The notes under the pieces are model-generated. The model was given only the letters and a program-made list of their open reading frames with translations, was not told the origin of the DNA and made no database searches. From Xanthomarina spongicola (GTDB lineage: Bacteria; Bacteroidota; Bacteroidia; Flavobacteriales; Flavobacteriaceae): 64,000 nucleotides of DNA. Position 1 is the first letter of the stretch, and each line of letters begins with the position of its first letter. This document shows, piece after piece, positions 26,001 through 33,374 of the stretch. Where the stretch lies: positions 620,001 through 684,000 of the forward strand of contig NZ_QGGP01000001.1 in NCBI RefSeq assembly GCF_003148645.1, written 5' to 3'. Position numbers and translations under genes: made by a program.

Positions 26001-26339
26001 GAATTCGCCATTCATTTTTACTATTTTTTTAAGTAGTAAAGAAATGGTCCAAAACATAAATAAAATAGTAAATGCACTAGCAACAGCACTCATTAAATTC
26101 ATTACTAAACCAATTTGGCTAGGCTCTAAAGCAAACATAGAAAAGAATGCGCCAAACATCTGAAACAGTGGTGCTCCAGGTGGATGGCCAACCTGTAATT
26201 TTGAGGATGTTAAAATATATTCTCCAGCATCCCAGAAGCTTACTGTTGGTTCTACGGTTAAGCTATAAGTTATTAATGCAATTAAAAAGGAGAACCATCC
26301 AAGAAGGGTATTCCATTTTTTAAAGCTGAAATGTGTCAT
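23025..26339 (-). CDS. DUF2723 / GT117-family membrane glycosyltransferase-like protein
   Basis: Large membrane protein, 1104 aa from the ATG at 26339. An in-frame start at 26456 adds 39 residues, but it lies over the tRNA-Gln promoter region and adds only a stray hydrophobic stretch. The N-terminal half has about a dozen transmembrane segments and the signature SFWDAGEYILTSSKLQVGHPPGAPLFQMFG at about 30-60, whose early Asp/Glu pair recalls the first loop of C-superfamily glycosyltransferases. The C-terminal ~450 residues are soluble, including a TPR-like end (AEEIADIAMDNMP, AQKLYKDVSKKY). The family is nearly restricted to Bacteroidota and is assumed to transfer a sugar from a lipid carrier; donor and acceptor are unknown. 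Confidence 0.88.
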   Translation of the reverse strand: MTHFSFKKWNTLLGWFSFLIALITYSLTVEPTVSFWDAGEYILTSSKLQVGHPPGAPLFQMFGAFFSMFALEPSQIGLVMNLMSAVASAFTILFMFWTISLLLKKIVKMNGEFTHSKKVAVLGSALVGSLAFAFTDSFWFNAVETEVYAMATLIMSVLFYLGLRWEEDMDKPRGNKWLILIAFIIGLSFGVHFMGLLTIPAIGLIYYFKNYKTITVKNFIIANVVSVAILLFIFKLLLPNALKIFSAFEIFFVNSIGLPFNSGTVIAGLVLIAAFYFGIKYTRDKNYKHLNTGILCLLFIFIGFSSWLMLPIRANANVVINENDPSDARELLAYYNLEQYPETHLFYGPLFTDQYSGLDENEPYVDDKPNYEKDLKTGKYVIVNDWKNAKQNYNHEHAAILPRMWSQENAENYMLFSGFLDFKLKPDYQMENELRKAISDFKSDVAQGAVDYEDYHNFLKQFGQYIDVEKPSLGSNIAYMLEYQLGYMYWRYFLWNFAGRQDDIQGRYDNHGNWLSGIKPIDEWHLGFSQDNLPSDVKNNKARNTYYFLPLILGLIGLFFLYKKDKKLFWTMMVFFLFTGLAIQFYTNVRPFEPRERDYSVVGSFYVFAIWIGFGVFSLYEIFNKYTSSKFLAPAVTLACFILVPGILVSNNWDDHDRSGKYTARAMAKKYLDSCDENGILFSIGDNDTFALWYAQEIEGYRTDVRVVNTSLFQTDWYIDQMKRKAYESDPIPSQLTHDQYRYGTRDYIMKRLVSRDTMEIKDFLSFVSSENPKTKFKYILQQQGDDPSFYPSQLVNSNYFPVENVRIPVNKENALASGIVREKDAEEMVDYLDITITDNAIYKNRLLMLDIVANNDWKRPIYFTGGAFGDEDYIWMKDYLQLDGMCYKLVPIKTPVDRANPFDMGRVDSDLMYNKVVKWDWGNSGDTDIYHDTETRKNSITYRGNLARLVEQLINEEELTKAEEIADIAMDNMPVEQFGYYTLLEPYIGAYYEVGSNEKAQKLYKDVSKKYQENLTYFSKLDVESQYRLIEDILTDIERYKGILDVLQDYDKPFYKDETIIFTNYLNLFSHFYEGMEEETVPESNPDIIQEKELDSLLLDLNN

Positions 26340-26444
26340 AAAATCTATGTTTGTTAGAAGAAGCGAATTTAACAATAAATATGATATCAGAAATATTTTT
26401 AAGGAAACGTTAAGTATTTTGATGATTTTTTCTTTAAAAAATAC

Positions 26445-26474
26445 TTGTGCAAACAAAATTTTGTTTTAAATTTG
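26445..26474 (+). promoter_or_regulatory. Full Bacteroidota promoter for tRNA-Gln
   Basis: TTG at 26445-26447, a 19-base spacer, then TAAATTTG at 26467-26474. This is a complete match to TTG-N19-TAnnTTTG. The predicted start of transcription is about 10-15 bases before the tRNA. Confidence 0.7.
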
Positions 26475-26491
26475 CCACCTCAATACCAGAA

Positions 26492-26564
26492 TGGCCCATG
26501 GTGTAACTGGCAACACGTTGGTTTTTGGTACCAAAGAGTCTAGGTTCGAGCCCTAGTGGGCCAA
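26492..26564 (+). tRNA. tRNA-Gln (anticodon TTG)
   Basis: Complete 73-base cloverleaf. Acceptor stem TGGCCCA pairs with TGGGCCA; D stem GTGT/ACAC; anticodon stem TTGGT/ACCAA around loop TTTTGGT, which places TTG at positions 34-36; T stem CTAGG/CCTAG with loop TTCGAGC; discriminator A. CCA is not encoded. It has its own promoter and terminator and is a single-gene unit. Confidence 0.97.
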
Positions 26565-26568
26565 CAAA

Positions 26569-26602
26569 AAAAGCCTTTCAATTTATTTTGAAAGGCTTTT
26601 TT
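26569..26602 (+). terminator. Intrinsic terminator of tRNA-Gln
   Basis: Arms AAAAGCCTTTCAA (26569-26581) and TTGAAAGGCTTTT (26588-26600) are perfectly complementary and end in a T-run. It can also serve the minus-strand universal stress gene, since the left arm begins with A-rich sequence. Confidence 0.88.
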
Positions 26603-26617
26603 GTATTTTATAGAATA

Positions 26618-27442
26618 TTATATTTTAAAGGTAATAACAGGTCTTTTTGCGTGATTTACTAAATCTTCACTAATACTGCCATTAAGAAAATGGGCAATTC
26701 CTTGTCTGCCATGAGTGCTAATACCAATTAAATCTGCGTTTATAGAATGCGAAAAGCTTAAAATTCCTTTTTCTACATTCTCATCATTATAAATATTGAT
26801 GGTATAATTAGTAAAATCGTTCCCTTTAATAAAATCTGAAATTCTAGACTTTGCTTTTTCAGTTGTTGTAAAATTGTTTGCAGTATTAACCATTAACAAA
26901 TGTATTTTAGCATCAAAAGCTTTAGCTATTTCGGTTGCTTGCTTATAAGTCTCTTTACTATCATTCTTAAAATCTGAAGCAAATACAAATTCATTAATAT
27001 CAAAATTTAGATGTTCATTTTTTATAACTAGAACTGGAACTTCAGAAGTACGAACCACTTTTTCAGTATTCGAGCCAATAAACATTTCTTTAAATCCAGT
27101 AGCTCCATGCGATCCCATGATTATTAAATCGACGTTGTTTTGTTTTGCGGTATCGGAAATTCCAGAAAAAGATTGATTAAAATCAACATTCTCATGTACT
27201 TTAATACCTTTAAGATAATCTCTGGCTAAGACGTCTTCAAACTTTTTATGAGCTAATTTCATAAAAAACACAGCTTCGGGTAATTCACTATGGCTACTTA
27301 AAGCATCTACTTGGCTTAAGGGTAGTTCTAGCAAATGTGTTAAAAATATTTCACTATTGTATTTTTTGGCTAATTGGGCAGCTACTTTTAATGCGTTTTC
27401 TGCTTCTTTAGAAAAATCAGTTGGAACTAATATTTTTTTCAT
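26618..27442 (-). CDS. Tandem universal stress protein
   Basis: Two UspA domains in tandem, 274 aa, cytoplasmic. Each half begins with an alpha/beta strand (MKKILVPTDFSKEAENAL; NEFVFASDFKNDSKETY). The first ends in the nucleotide-binding-type signature IIMGSHGATGFKEMFIGSNTEKVVRTSEVPVLVIK, and the second in a variant GISTHGRQGIAHFLNGSISEDLVNHAKRPVITFK. ATP-binding glycines are present in both. The role is presumably in stress or energy limitation. It is divergent from the rimP operon and monocistronic. Confidence 0.92.
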   Translation of the reverse strand: MKKILVPTDFSKEAENALKVAAQLAKKYNSEIFLTHLLELPLSQVDALSSHSELPEAVFFMKLAHKKFEDVLARDYLKGIKVHENVDFNQSFSGISDTAKQNNVDLIIMGSHGATGFKEMFIGSNTEKVVRTSEVPVLVIKNEHLNFDINEFVFASDFKNDSKETYKQATEIAKAFDAKIHLLMVNTANNFTTTEKAKSRISDFIKGNDFTNYTINIYNDENVEKGILSFSHSINADLIGISTHGRQGIAHFLNGSISEDLVNHAKRPVITFKI

Positions 27443-27534
27443 AGTTGGTAGTTAAATTATCATTAGAACGTTGTCAATAAAATTAAGAATAAAAATTGAC
27501 ATTTCAATCATTATGTAAATCAATATAAATATTG

Positions 27535-27542
27535 TATATTTG
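27535..27542 (+). promoter_or_regulatory. Promoter -7 element of the rimP-nusA-infB operon
   Basis: TATATTTG is an exact TAnnTTTG match. It lies 26 bases before the leader hairpin and 62 bases before the rimP ATG. No TTG at canonical spacing is seen. Confidence 0.55.
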
Positions 27543-27567
27543 CAGCGTTGTAAGAATTAAGAGATAT

Positions 27568-27593
27568 GAGGGGACGGAAAGTCCCCTCTTTTT
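27568..27593 (+). ncRNA. Terminator-like leader hairpin upstream of rimP (candidate attenuator)
   Basis: GAGGGGAC at 27568-27575 pairs perfectly with GTCCCCTC at 27581-27588 around a GGAAA loop, followed at once by five T. Six of its eight pairs are G-C, unusual in this AT-rich DNA. It lies inside the predicted 5' leader, so it cannot terminate an upstream gene: the neighbour is divergent. That makes transcription attenuation or antitermination of the operon the natural reading (inference). Confidence 0.6.
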
Positions 27594-27603
27594 ATACAAA
27601 AAA

Positions 27604-28065
27604 ATGTTTAGAACAACTGTTGAAAATTTATTAAACGAAGGGTTAGAGCAAAAACAGCATCTGTTTTTAATTGACTTTTCAATATCCGAAGACAATGCTA
27701 TTAAAATAGTTATTGATGGAGATAATGGTGTAACTGTAGAGGACTGTATGTTTATTAGTCGTGCTATAGAGCATAATTTAGATAGAGAAGAAATAGACTT
27801 CTCTCTAGAAGTAGCATCATCTGGAGCAACAGCTCCTTTAGTAAATACAAGGCAGTACAAGAAAAATATTGGTAGAACTTTAGAAATAAAAACTACAGAT
27901 AAAGTTATAGAAGCAAATCTTATAAATGCAACAGATAAAAACATTAAAGTTCAGTGGAAATCGAGAGAGCCTAAACCCATTGGTAAAGGTAAAATTACTG
28001 TTCAAAATGAGGCTGAAATTGCCTACGAAAATATTGTAGAAGCAAAAGTTATGATAAAATTTTAA
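27604..28065 (+). CDS. rimP: Ribosome maturation factor RimP
   Basis: 30S subunit assembly factor, 153 aa. N-terminal alpha/beta domain (MFRTTVENLLNEGLEQKQHLFLIDFSIS; VTVEDCMFISRAIEHNLD; LEVASSGATAPLVNTRQYKKNIGR) and a C-terminal SH3-like barrel (GRTLEIKTTDKVIEANLI). The ATG at 27604 gives the normal RimP N-terminus; the longer frame from 27532 would start within the promoter region and translate the leader hairpin, so I reject it. First gene of rimP-nusA-infB, the usual bacterial order; nusA follows after 12 bases. Confidence 0.94.
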   Translation: MFRTTVENLLNEGLEQKQHLFLIDFSISEDNAIKIVIDGDNGVTVEDCMFISRAIEHNLDREEIDFSLEVASSGATAPLVNTRQYKKNIGRTLEIKTTDKVIEANLINATDKNIKVQWKSREPKPIGKGKITVQNEAEIAYENIVEAKVMIKF

Positions 28066-28077
28066 TTCAATAGAGAT

Positions 28078-29310
28078 ATGGAAAATCTTGCGTTAATTGA
28101 TTCTTTTTCGGAATTTAAAGACGATAAATTAATAGATCGTGTAACGTTAATGGCGATTCTTGAAGATGTGTTTAGAAATGCCTTAAAAAAGAAATTTGGA
28201 GACGACGATAATTTTGACATTATTATTAATCCAGATAAAGGAGATTTAGAAATTTGGAGAAATAGAGTTGTTGTTGCAGATGGTGAAGTAGAAGAACCTA
28301 ATCAAGAAATTTCTTTAACAGAAGCTCGTAAAATAGAACCTGATTTTGAAGTAGGTGAAGATGTGTCTGAAGAAGTAAAACTTATAGACCTTGGTCGTCG
28401 TTCAATTTTAGCATTAAGACAGAACTTAATTTCTAAAATCCACGAACATGATAATACGAATATCTATAAGCAATTTAAAGATTTAGTAGGTGAAATTTAT
28501 ACTGCAGAAGTGCATCATATTCGTCACAGAGCAGTTATTTTATTGGATGACGATGGGAACGAAATTATTTTACCAAAAGAAAAACAGATTCCATCAGATT
28601 TCTTTAGAAAAGGTGATAATGTAAGAGGTGTAATTGAAAGCGTTGAGCTTAAAGGTAATAAACCTGCAATTATTATGTCTCGTACATCTCCAGCTTTCTT
28701 AGAGAAATTATTCGAACAAGAAATTCCTGAGGTTTTTGATGGTTTAATTACAATTAAAAAAGTTGTAAGAATACCTGGAGAAAAAGCAAAAGTAGCAGTA
28801 GATTCTTATGACGATAGAATAGATCCAGTAGGAGCTTGTGTTGGTATGAAAGGATCAAGAATTCATGGCATTGTTCGTGAACTAGGAAACGAAAATATAG
28901 ATGTTATAAATTACACAAACAATTTACAGCTTTTTATTACAAGAGCCTTAAGCCCAGCACGTGTTACATCAATTAAAATAGATGAAGAAACTAAACGTGC
29001 AGAAGCTATACTAAAACCAGAAGAGGTTAGTAAAGCTATTGGTCGTGGAGGACATAACATTCGTTTAGCTGGTCAATTAACAGGTTACGAAATAGATGTA
29101 TTTAGAGAAGGAGCAGAAGAAGATGTTGAGTTGTCTGAATTTACAGACGAAATAGAAAGCTGGATTATAGCAGAGTTTAGCAAAGCTGGTCTTGATACTG
29201 CAAAAAGCATCCTTGAACAAGAGGTTGCAGATTTAGTAAAAAGAACAGATTTAGAAGAAGAAACAATTATTGACGTTATAAGAATTCTTAAAGAAGAATT
29301 TGAAGAATAA
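28078..29310 (+). CDS. nusA: Transcription termination/antitermination factor NusA
   Basis: RNA polymerase-associated elongation factor, 410 aa. The N-terminal polymerase-binding domain occupies about 1-130 (LIDSFSEFKDDKLIDRVTLM), then an S1 domain (about 135-200) and two KH domains (about 200-350) with GACVGMKGSRIHGIVRELGNE and AIGRGGHNIRLAGQLTGYEIDV. A short acidic C-terminal tail follows; the duplicated acidic repeats of the E. coli protein are absent, as is usual in Bacteroidota. If the leader hairpin upstream of rimP acts in attenuation, NusA would be an obvious candidate for feedback (inference). Confidence 0.96.
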   Translation: MENLALIDSFSEFKDDKLIDRVTLMAILEDVFRNALKKKFGDDDNFDIIINPDKGDLEIWRNRVVVADGEVEEPNQEISLTEARKIEPDFEVGEDVSEEVKLIDLGRRSILALRQNLISKIHEHDNTNIYKQFKDLVGEIYTAEVHHIRHRAVILLDDDGNEIILPKEKQIPSDFFRKGDNVRGVIESVELKGNKPAIIMSRTSPAFLEKLFEQEIPEVFDGLITIKKVVRIPGEKAKVAVDSYDDRIDPVGACVGMKGSRIHGIVRELGNENIDVINYTNNLQLFITRALSPARVTSIKIDEETKRAEAILKPEEVSKAIGRGGHNIRLAGQLTGYEIDVFREGAEEDVELSEFTDEIESWIIAEFSKAGLDTAKSILEQEVADLVKRTDLEEETIIDVIRILKEEFEE

Positions 29311-29340
29311 CATATTTTTAGGTTATATTAAAGGCAATTT

Positions 29341-32103
29341 ATGGCTGAAACTATTAGATTAAATAAAGTATTACGTGAGCTAAACATTTCTTTAGATCGT
29401 GCAGTTGAGTATTTAGATACCAAAGGCATCGAGATAGAGAAACGTCCAACTACAAAAATTTCAGACGAGGTTTACCAAGTCCTTTCAGATGAATTTCAAA
29501 CAGATGCTAATAAAAAAATGGCATCTCAAGAAGTTAGTGAAGCAAAGCAAAAGGAGAAAGAAGCCTTGAAGGAACAGCGCGAACGTGAAATTGAAGAAAA
29601 AGAGAAGGAAAGAGCAAAAAGAGAAGCTATAGCTGCAGCAAAAGAAGCTGAAGTTGTAAAGGCGAAATCTACCCTTTCTGGACCAAAACAGGTTGGAAAA
29701 ATAGATTTAGAGCCAAAAAAGAAAGCTGTAGAAACTCCTGAAAAGAAAGTAGAAGAAAAAGCTGTCGAAGAAAAACCTAAAGAGAAAGTTGAGGAAAAGG
29801 TTCAAGAAAAAGTTGAAGTAAAAGTTGAAGAAAAACCAACTAAAAAAGAAGAGCCTAAAACTCCTGCAAAAGAAGTGGCTCCTAAAGAGGTAGAATCAAC
29901 TAAGGAAGAAACTCCAATTGAAGACGAGAAATTAAAAACGCAATACCAAAAACTTACAGGTCCAAAAATTGCTGGAGATAAAATAGATTTAACGCAATTT
30001 AATAAGCCTAAGAAGAAAAAAGAGGAAAAAAAGAAAGATGATAAAGCTGTTTCTGCTAACAAGAAAAAGCGTCGTCGTATAAGTAAAGTTGGAGCGCCTG
30101 GAACAGGAAATGCTAATGCTCCAAGAGGAGGAAACGACAGGTTTAAAGGCAAACCTGGAGCAGGAAAAGGAAGAAGAAATATAGTTAAAGAAGAGCCTAG
30201 TGAAGAAGAAGTTCAAAAACAAGTTCGTGAAACACTAGAAAAACTACAAGGAAAGTCTAATAAAGGTAAAGGTGCTAAATATCGTAGAGATAAAAGAGAC
30301 CAACATAGAGAACAAACTGAAATTGATCAGAAATTAGAAGCTGCCGAAAGTAAAATATTAAAAGTAACAGAATTTGTTACGGCTAGTGAAGTAGCAACCA
30401 TGATGGATGTTTCTGTTACACAAATTATTTCAGCTTGTATGTCTCTTGGAATGATGGTTACCATGAACCAACGATTAGATGCTGAAACCCTTGCCATTGT
30501 AGCAGATGAATTTGGTTACCAAGTAGAATTTGTAACATCAGATATTGAAGAGTCTATTGAAAAAGTAGAAGACAAACCTGAAGATTTAATAGAACGTGCA
30601 CCAATTGTAACAGTAATGGGTCACGTAGATCATGGTAAAACATCCCTTTTAGATTACATACGTCAAGAAAATGTTATTGCTGGAGAATCTGGTGGAATTA
30701 CACAACATATTGGAGCTTATGGAGTACAATTAGAAGGAGGACAAAAAATTGCCTTTTTAGATACACCTGGTCACGAAGCATTTACAGCTATGCGTGCTCG
30801 TGGTGCTCAAGTTACAGATATAGCAATTATTGTTGTAGCAGCAGACGATGATATCATGCCTCAAACTAAAGAAGCAATTGCTCATGCTCAAGCTGCAGGA
30901 GTACCTATTGTTTTTGCAATTAATAAAATAGATAGACCAACAGCAAACCCAGATAAGATTAAAGAAGGTTTAGCTAGTATGAATTTATTAGTAGAAGATT
31001 GGGGAGGTAAAATTCAATCTCATGATATTTCAGCTAAAGTTGGTACTGGAGTTAACGAATTATTAGAAAAGGTATTACTTGAAGCTGAATTATTAGAGCT
31101 TAAAGCAAATCCAAATAAAGCTGCTGTTGGAACTGTAGTAGAAGCATTCTTAGACAAAGGTCGTGGTTATGTATCTACAATTCTTGTACAAGCTGGAACT
31201 TTAAAAGTTGGAGATTATGTTCTTGCTGGAAAAAATAGTGGTAAAGTAAAAGCCATGCACGACGAACGTGGTCACGAAGTAAAAGAAGCTGGTCCATCAA
31301 CTCCAGTATCTATATTAGGATTAGATGGTGCGCCTCAAGCAGGTGATAAATTTAGTGTCTTTGAAGACGAACGTGAAGCCAAACAAATTGCTACTAAACG
31401 TACACAATTACAACGTGAGCAATCAGTTAGAACGCAACGTCATATTACACTTGATGAAATTGGAAGACGTATTGCTCTTGGAGATTTCCAAGAATTAAAT
31501 ATTATTCTTAAAGGAGATGTAGATGGTTCTGTTGAAGCATTAACAGATTCTTTCCAGAAATTATCTACTGAAGAAATTCAAGTAAATATTATCCATAAAG
31601 GTGTAGGGCCAATTACAGAAAGTGATGTGTTATTAGCAACAGCGTCTGATGCTATTATCATCGGATTTAATGTGAGACCAATGGGTAACGCACGTCAAAT
31701 AGCAGATAAGGAAGAAATCGATATTAGAATGTACTCGATTATTTACGATGCTATTAACGATCTTAAAGATGCTATGGAAGGTATGTTATCTCCAGAACTT
31801 AAAGAAGAAATTACTGGAACTGCAGAAATTAGAGAAATCTTTAAAGTTTCTAAAATTGGAAGTATTGCTGGTTGTATGGTAATTACAGGTAAAATCTTTA
31901 GAAATTCTGGTATTCGTTTAATTCGTGATGGTGTAGTTGTTTACACAGGTGAATTATCATCATTAAAACGTTTTAAAGACGATGTAAAAGAAGTTGCTAA
32001 AGGATACGATTGTGGTATGCAAATTAAAAACTACAACGATATTAAAGAAGGCGATGTTATAGAAGCTTACCATGAAGTAGAAGTTAAAAAGAAATTAAAA
32101 TAA
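29341..32103 (+). CDS. infB: Translation initiation factor IF-2
   Basis: GTPase that brings initiator tRNA to the 30S subunit, 920 aa. An IF2_N domain (about 1-55) is followed by a long Lys/Glu-rich low-complexity linker to about residue 330, including a [11 protein letters not shown] patch. A second IF2_N-like domain (about 340-400) precedes the G domain from about residue 420: [11 protein letters not shown] (G1), [11 protein letters not shown] (G3), NKIDRP (G4). Domains II-IV complete the C-terminus ([23 protein letters not shown]). It is the last gene of the operon and ends before a perfect terminator hairpin. Confidence 0.97.
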   Translation: MAETIRLNKVLRELNISLDRAVEYLDTKGIEIEKRPTTKISDEVYQVLSDEFQTDANKKMASQEVSEAKQKEKEALKEQREREIEEKEKERAKREAIAAAKEAEVVKAKSTLSGPKQVGKIDLEPKKKAVETPEKKVEEKAVEEKPKEKVEEKVQEKVEVKVEEKPTKKEEPKTPAKEVAPKEVESTKEETPIEDEKLKTQYQKLTGPKIAGDKIDLTQFNKPKKKKEEKKKDDKAVSANKKKRRRISKVGAPGTGNANAPRGGNDRFKGKPGAGKGRRNIVKEEPSEEEVQKQVRETLEKLQGKSNKGKGAKYRRDKRDQHREQTEIDQKLEAAESKILKVTEFVTASEVATMMDVSVTQIISACMSLGMMVTMNQRLDAETLAIVADEFGYQVEFVTSDIEESIEKVEDKPEDLIERAPIVTVMGHVDHGKTSLLDYIRQENVIAGESGGITQHIGAYGVQLEGGQKIAFLDTPGHEAFTAMRARGAQVTDIAIIVVAADDDIMPQTKEAIAHAQAAGVPIVFAINKIDRPTANPDKIKEGLASMNLLVEDWGGKIQSHDISAKVGTGVNELLEKVLLEAELLELKANPNKAAVGTVVEAFLDKGRGYVSTILVQAGTLKVGDYVLAGKNSGKVKAMHDERGHEVKEAGPSTPVSILGLDGAPQAGDKFSVFEDEREAKQIATKRTQLQREQSVRTQRHITLDEIGRRIALGDFQELNIILKGDVDGSVEALTDSFQKLSTEEIQVNIIHKGVGPITESDVLLATASDAIIIGFNVRPMGNARQIADKEEIDIRMYSIIYDAINDLKDAMEGMLSPELKEEITGTAEIREIFKVSKIGSIAGCMVITGKIFRNSGIRLIRDGVVVYTGELSSLKRFKDDVKEVAKGYDCGMQIKNYNDIKEGDVIEAYHEVEVKKKLK

Positions 32104-32120
32104 TTTATAATTACACATAA

Positions 32121-32152
32121 AAAAACAGCGACCAATTGGTCGCTGTTTTTGG
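32121..32152 (+). terminator. Intrinsic terminator after infB
   Basis: AAAAACAGCGACC (32121-32133) and GGTCGCTGTTTTT (32138-32150) are perfectly complementary around AATT, ending in a T-run. Confidence 0.92.
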
Positions 32153-32251
32153 TTTTAATATTTTATGTAATTAAAATTATGCCTAACTGATCTTATACAG
32201 GTTTCTAAATTTACTTGTTTTTTTAACTTAGAATTTAATTTGACAATGTTT

Positions 32252-32674
32252 TTAGTTCTTTCCGTTTTCTCTTATTCGGGTAAATTCTTTTCCCATTTTT
32301 TTAGAAAAATCAGATAGTTTATCCTCATCAATTCCTGAAGGAGTTAGTACACCTGCGTTAAATAATCTCTTAACCATATATTTTTTGAATCCCATTACAG
32401 CATTTTCTTCAAAGAGAATATTGTCTAAATTATTAGCTTCATAAATTTCATAATAATTTAAACTGCCATAAACAACCCATTTGAAGTATAGAAGATTGTT
32501 TTCATTTGTGCCATTTATGTAAAAGGAACCTCTCACAGATTTGTCGTCTTCAATTATTCCAAATAGCTGATCATCAATTGTAATTACATCCTTTTTGATT
32601 TTTATATTTTGCCCATAAGCAGTGGTGACTAAAGTAAAAAGAAAGATGGATAAAGTAATTTTTATTGAATTCAT
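32252..32674 (-). CDS. Small secreted hypothetical protein
   Basis: 140 aa, not recognised. A clear signal peptide spans residues 1-21 (FLFTLVTTAYG before the predicted cleavage). The mature part begins with beta-rich repeats (IKIKKDVITIDDQLFGIIEDDKSV), continues YFKWVVYGSLNYYEIYEANN and ends with a charged helix (DEDKLSDFSKKMGKEFTRIREN). It has no cysteines or membrane segments after the signal, so it is probably periplasmic or surface exposed. It lies alone between the infB terminator and the SPOR gene on the same strand, about 90 bases from the latter, with no clear promoter. Confidence 0.65.
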   Translation of the reverse strand: MNSIKITLSIFLFTLVTTAYGQNIKIKKDVITIDDQLFGIIEDDKSVRGSFYINGTNENNLLYFKWVVYGSLNYYEIYEANNLDNILFEENAVMGFKKYMVKRLFNAGVLTPSGIDEDKLSDFSKKMGKEFTRIRENGKN

Positions 32675-32761
32675 AATTTATTTGTTATTTCCTATATTTG
32701 ATTTTCATATGTTTCATGACATATTATGAATGCATAAAGAGTATCTAAAACACCATCAAGC

Positions 32762-33160
32762 CTATTCCTTCTCTTTTTTAGGCTTAAACCTAAAAGCAGT
32801 AGGAAATTTAGTTTTTACTTTTTTTAGCGCTCTATCTGCTTCCAGTCTGTCTCTAAAATTACCAACCCATATTTTGTAATTAGGAGTTTCGTATACTAAT
32901 TTAGAAGGTAAGTCTATATTCAAGCTTTTAAAAGTGCTTTGTGCTTTTTCGGCTTCAGACCTATTTCCTGAATAAATTTGAATCCTATATCTATCTGAAG
33001 TGTCTTCAGATTCATTCATTTCTTTCTTTATTGCCAATAATTTATCAATATCCTTATCTTGATTAATTGTAACTGTGCCTTGTTGCCCAAAACTAAGGTT
33101 GGTTAAAAAAAGTATGCAAACAACTGTAAATGTGCTTATTTTAATGTTCAATGTTTTCAT
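32762..33160 (-). CDS. SPOR-domain protein, exported
   Basis: 132 aa from the ATG at 33160. Signal peptide to about residue 26 (STFTVVCILFLTNLSFGQ), then a short helix and a C-terminal SPOR domain (YRIQIYSGNRSEAEKAQSTF, KLVYETPNYKIWVGNFRDRLEADRALKKVK). SPOR domains bind septal, glycan-denuded peptidoglycan. An in-frame TTG at 33169 would add three residues, but the TACATTTG element at 33179-33186 puts the transcription start almost on top of it, so ATG is preferred. Confidence 0.85.
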   Translation of the reverse strand: MKTLNIKISTFTVVCILFLTNLSFGQQGTVTINQDKDIDKLLAIKKEMNESEDTSDRYRIQIYSGNRSEAEKAQSTFKSLNIDLPSKLVYETPNYKIWVGNFRDRLEADRALKKVKTKFPTAFRFKPKKEKE

Positions 33161-33178
33161 TTTCAACAATATTTAATG

Positions 33179-33186
33179 CAAATGTA
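33179..33186 (-). promoter_or_regulatory. Promoter -7 element for the SPOR gene
   Basis: The plus strand reads CAAATGTA, giving TACATTTG on the minus strand, 19 bases before the ATG at 33160. Exact TAnnTTTG match. Confidence 0.5.
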
Positions 33187-33284
33187 TGTCTTATAAACTA
33201 AATTTTATAGCTAATTATTATTTAGAATTCCTCTAAATTACCAATTAACACTTCTCTAACATTTTCAAAATCGACTTTAAATGT

Positions 33285-33292
33285 TACTTTTG
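33285..33292 (+). promoter_or_regulatory. Promoter -7 element for the act-cox operon
   Basis: TACTTTTG matches TAnnTTTG. It sits 83 bases before the chosen actA ATG and is the only good match in the 206-base divergent gap (33169-33375), which otherwise holds nothing recognisable. Confidence 0.45.
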
Positions 33293-33374
33293 CGAGAGAT
33301 TTTATAATTGTATTTTTCATTCACACTAAGTGAAAAAATCATACCAAAGTTTAGACGTTAATTCAACCATTAAT

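Noticed and set aside
27568-27593. Hairpin as an ordinary terminator
   Set aside because: The upstream stress-protein gene is on the other strand and reads away, so there is no plus-strand transcript from upstream to end; retained as a leader element instead.
27504-27944. 146-aa antisense frame opposite rimP
   Set aside because: It overlaps the promoter, leader hairpin and a clear rimP coding region; no recognisable domain.
29802-30222. Antisense frames opposite infB
   Set aside because: They mirror the Lys/Glu-rich linker; low complexity and no domain.
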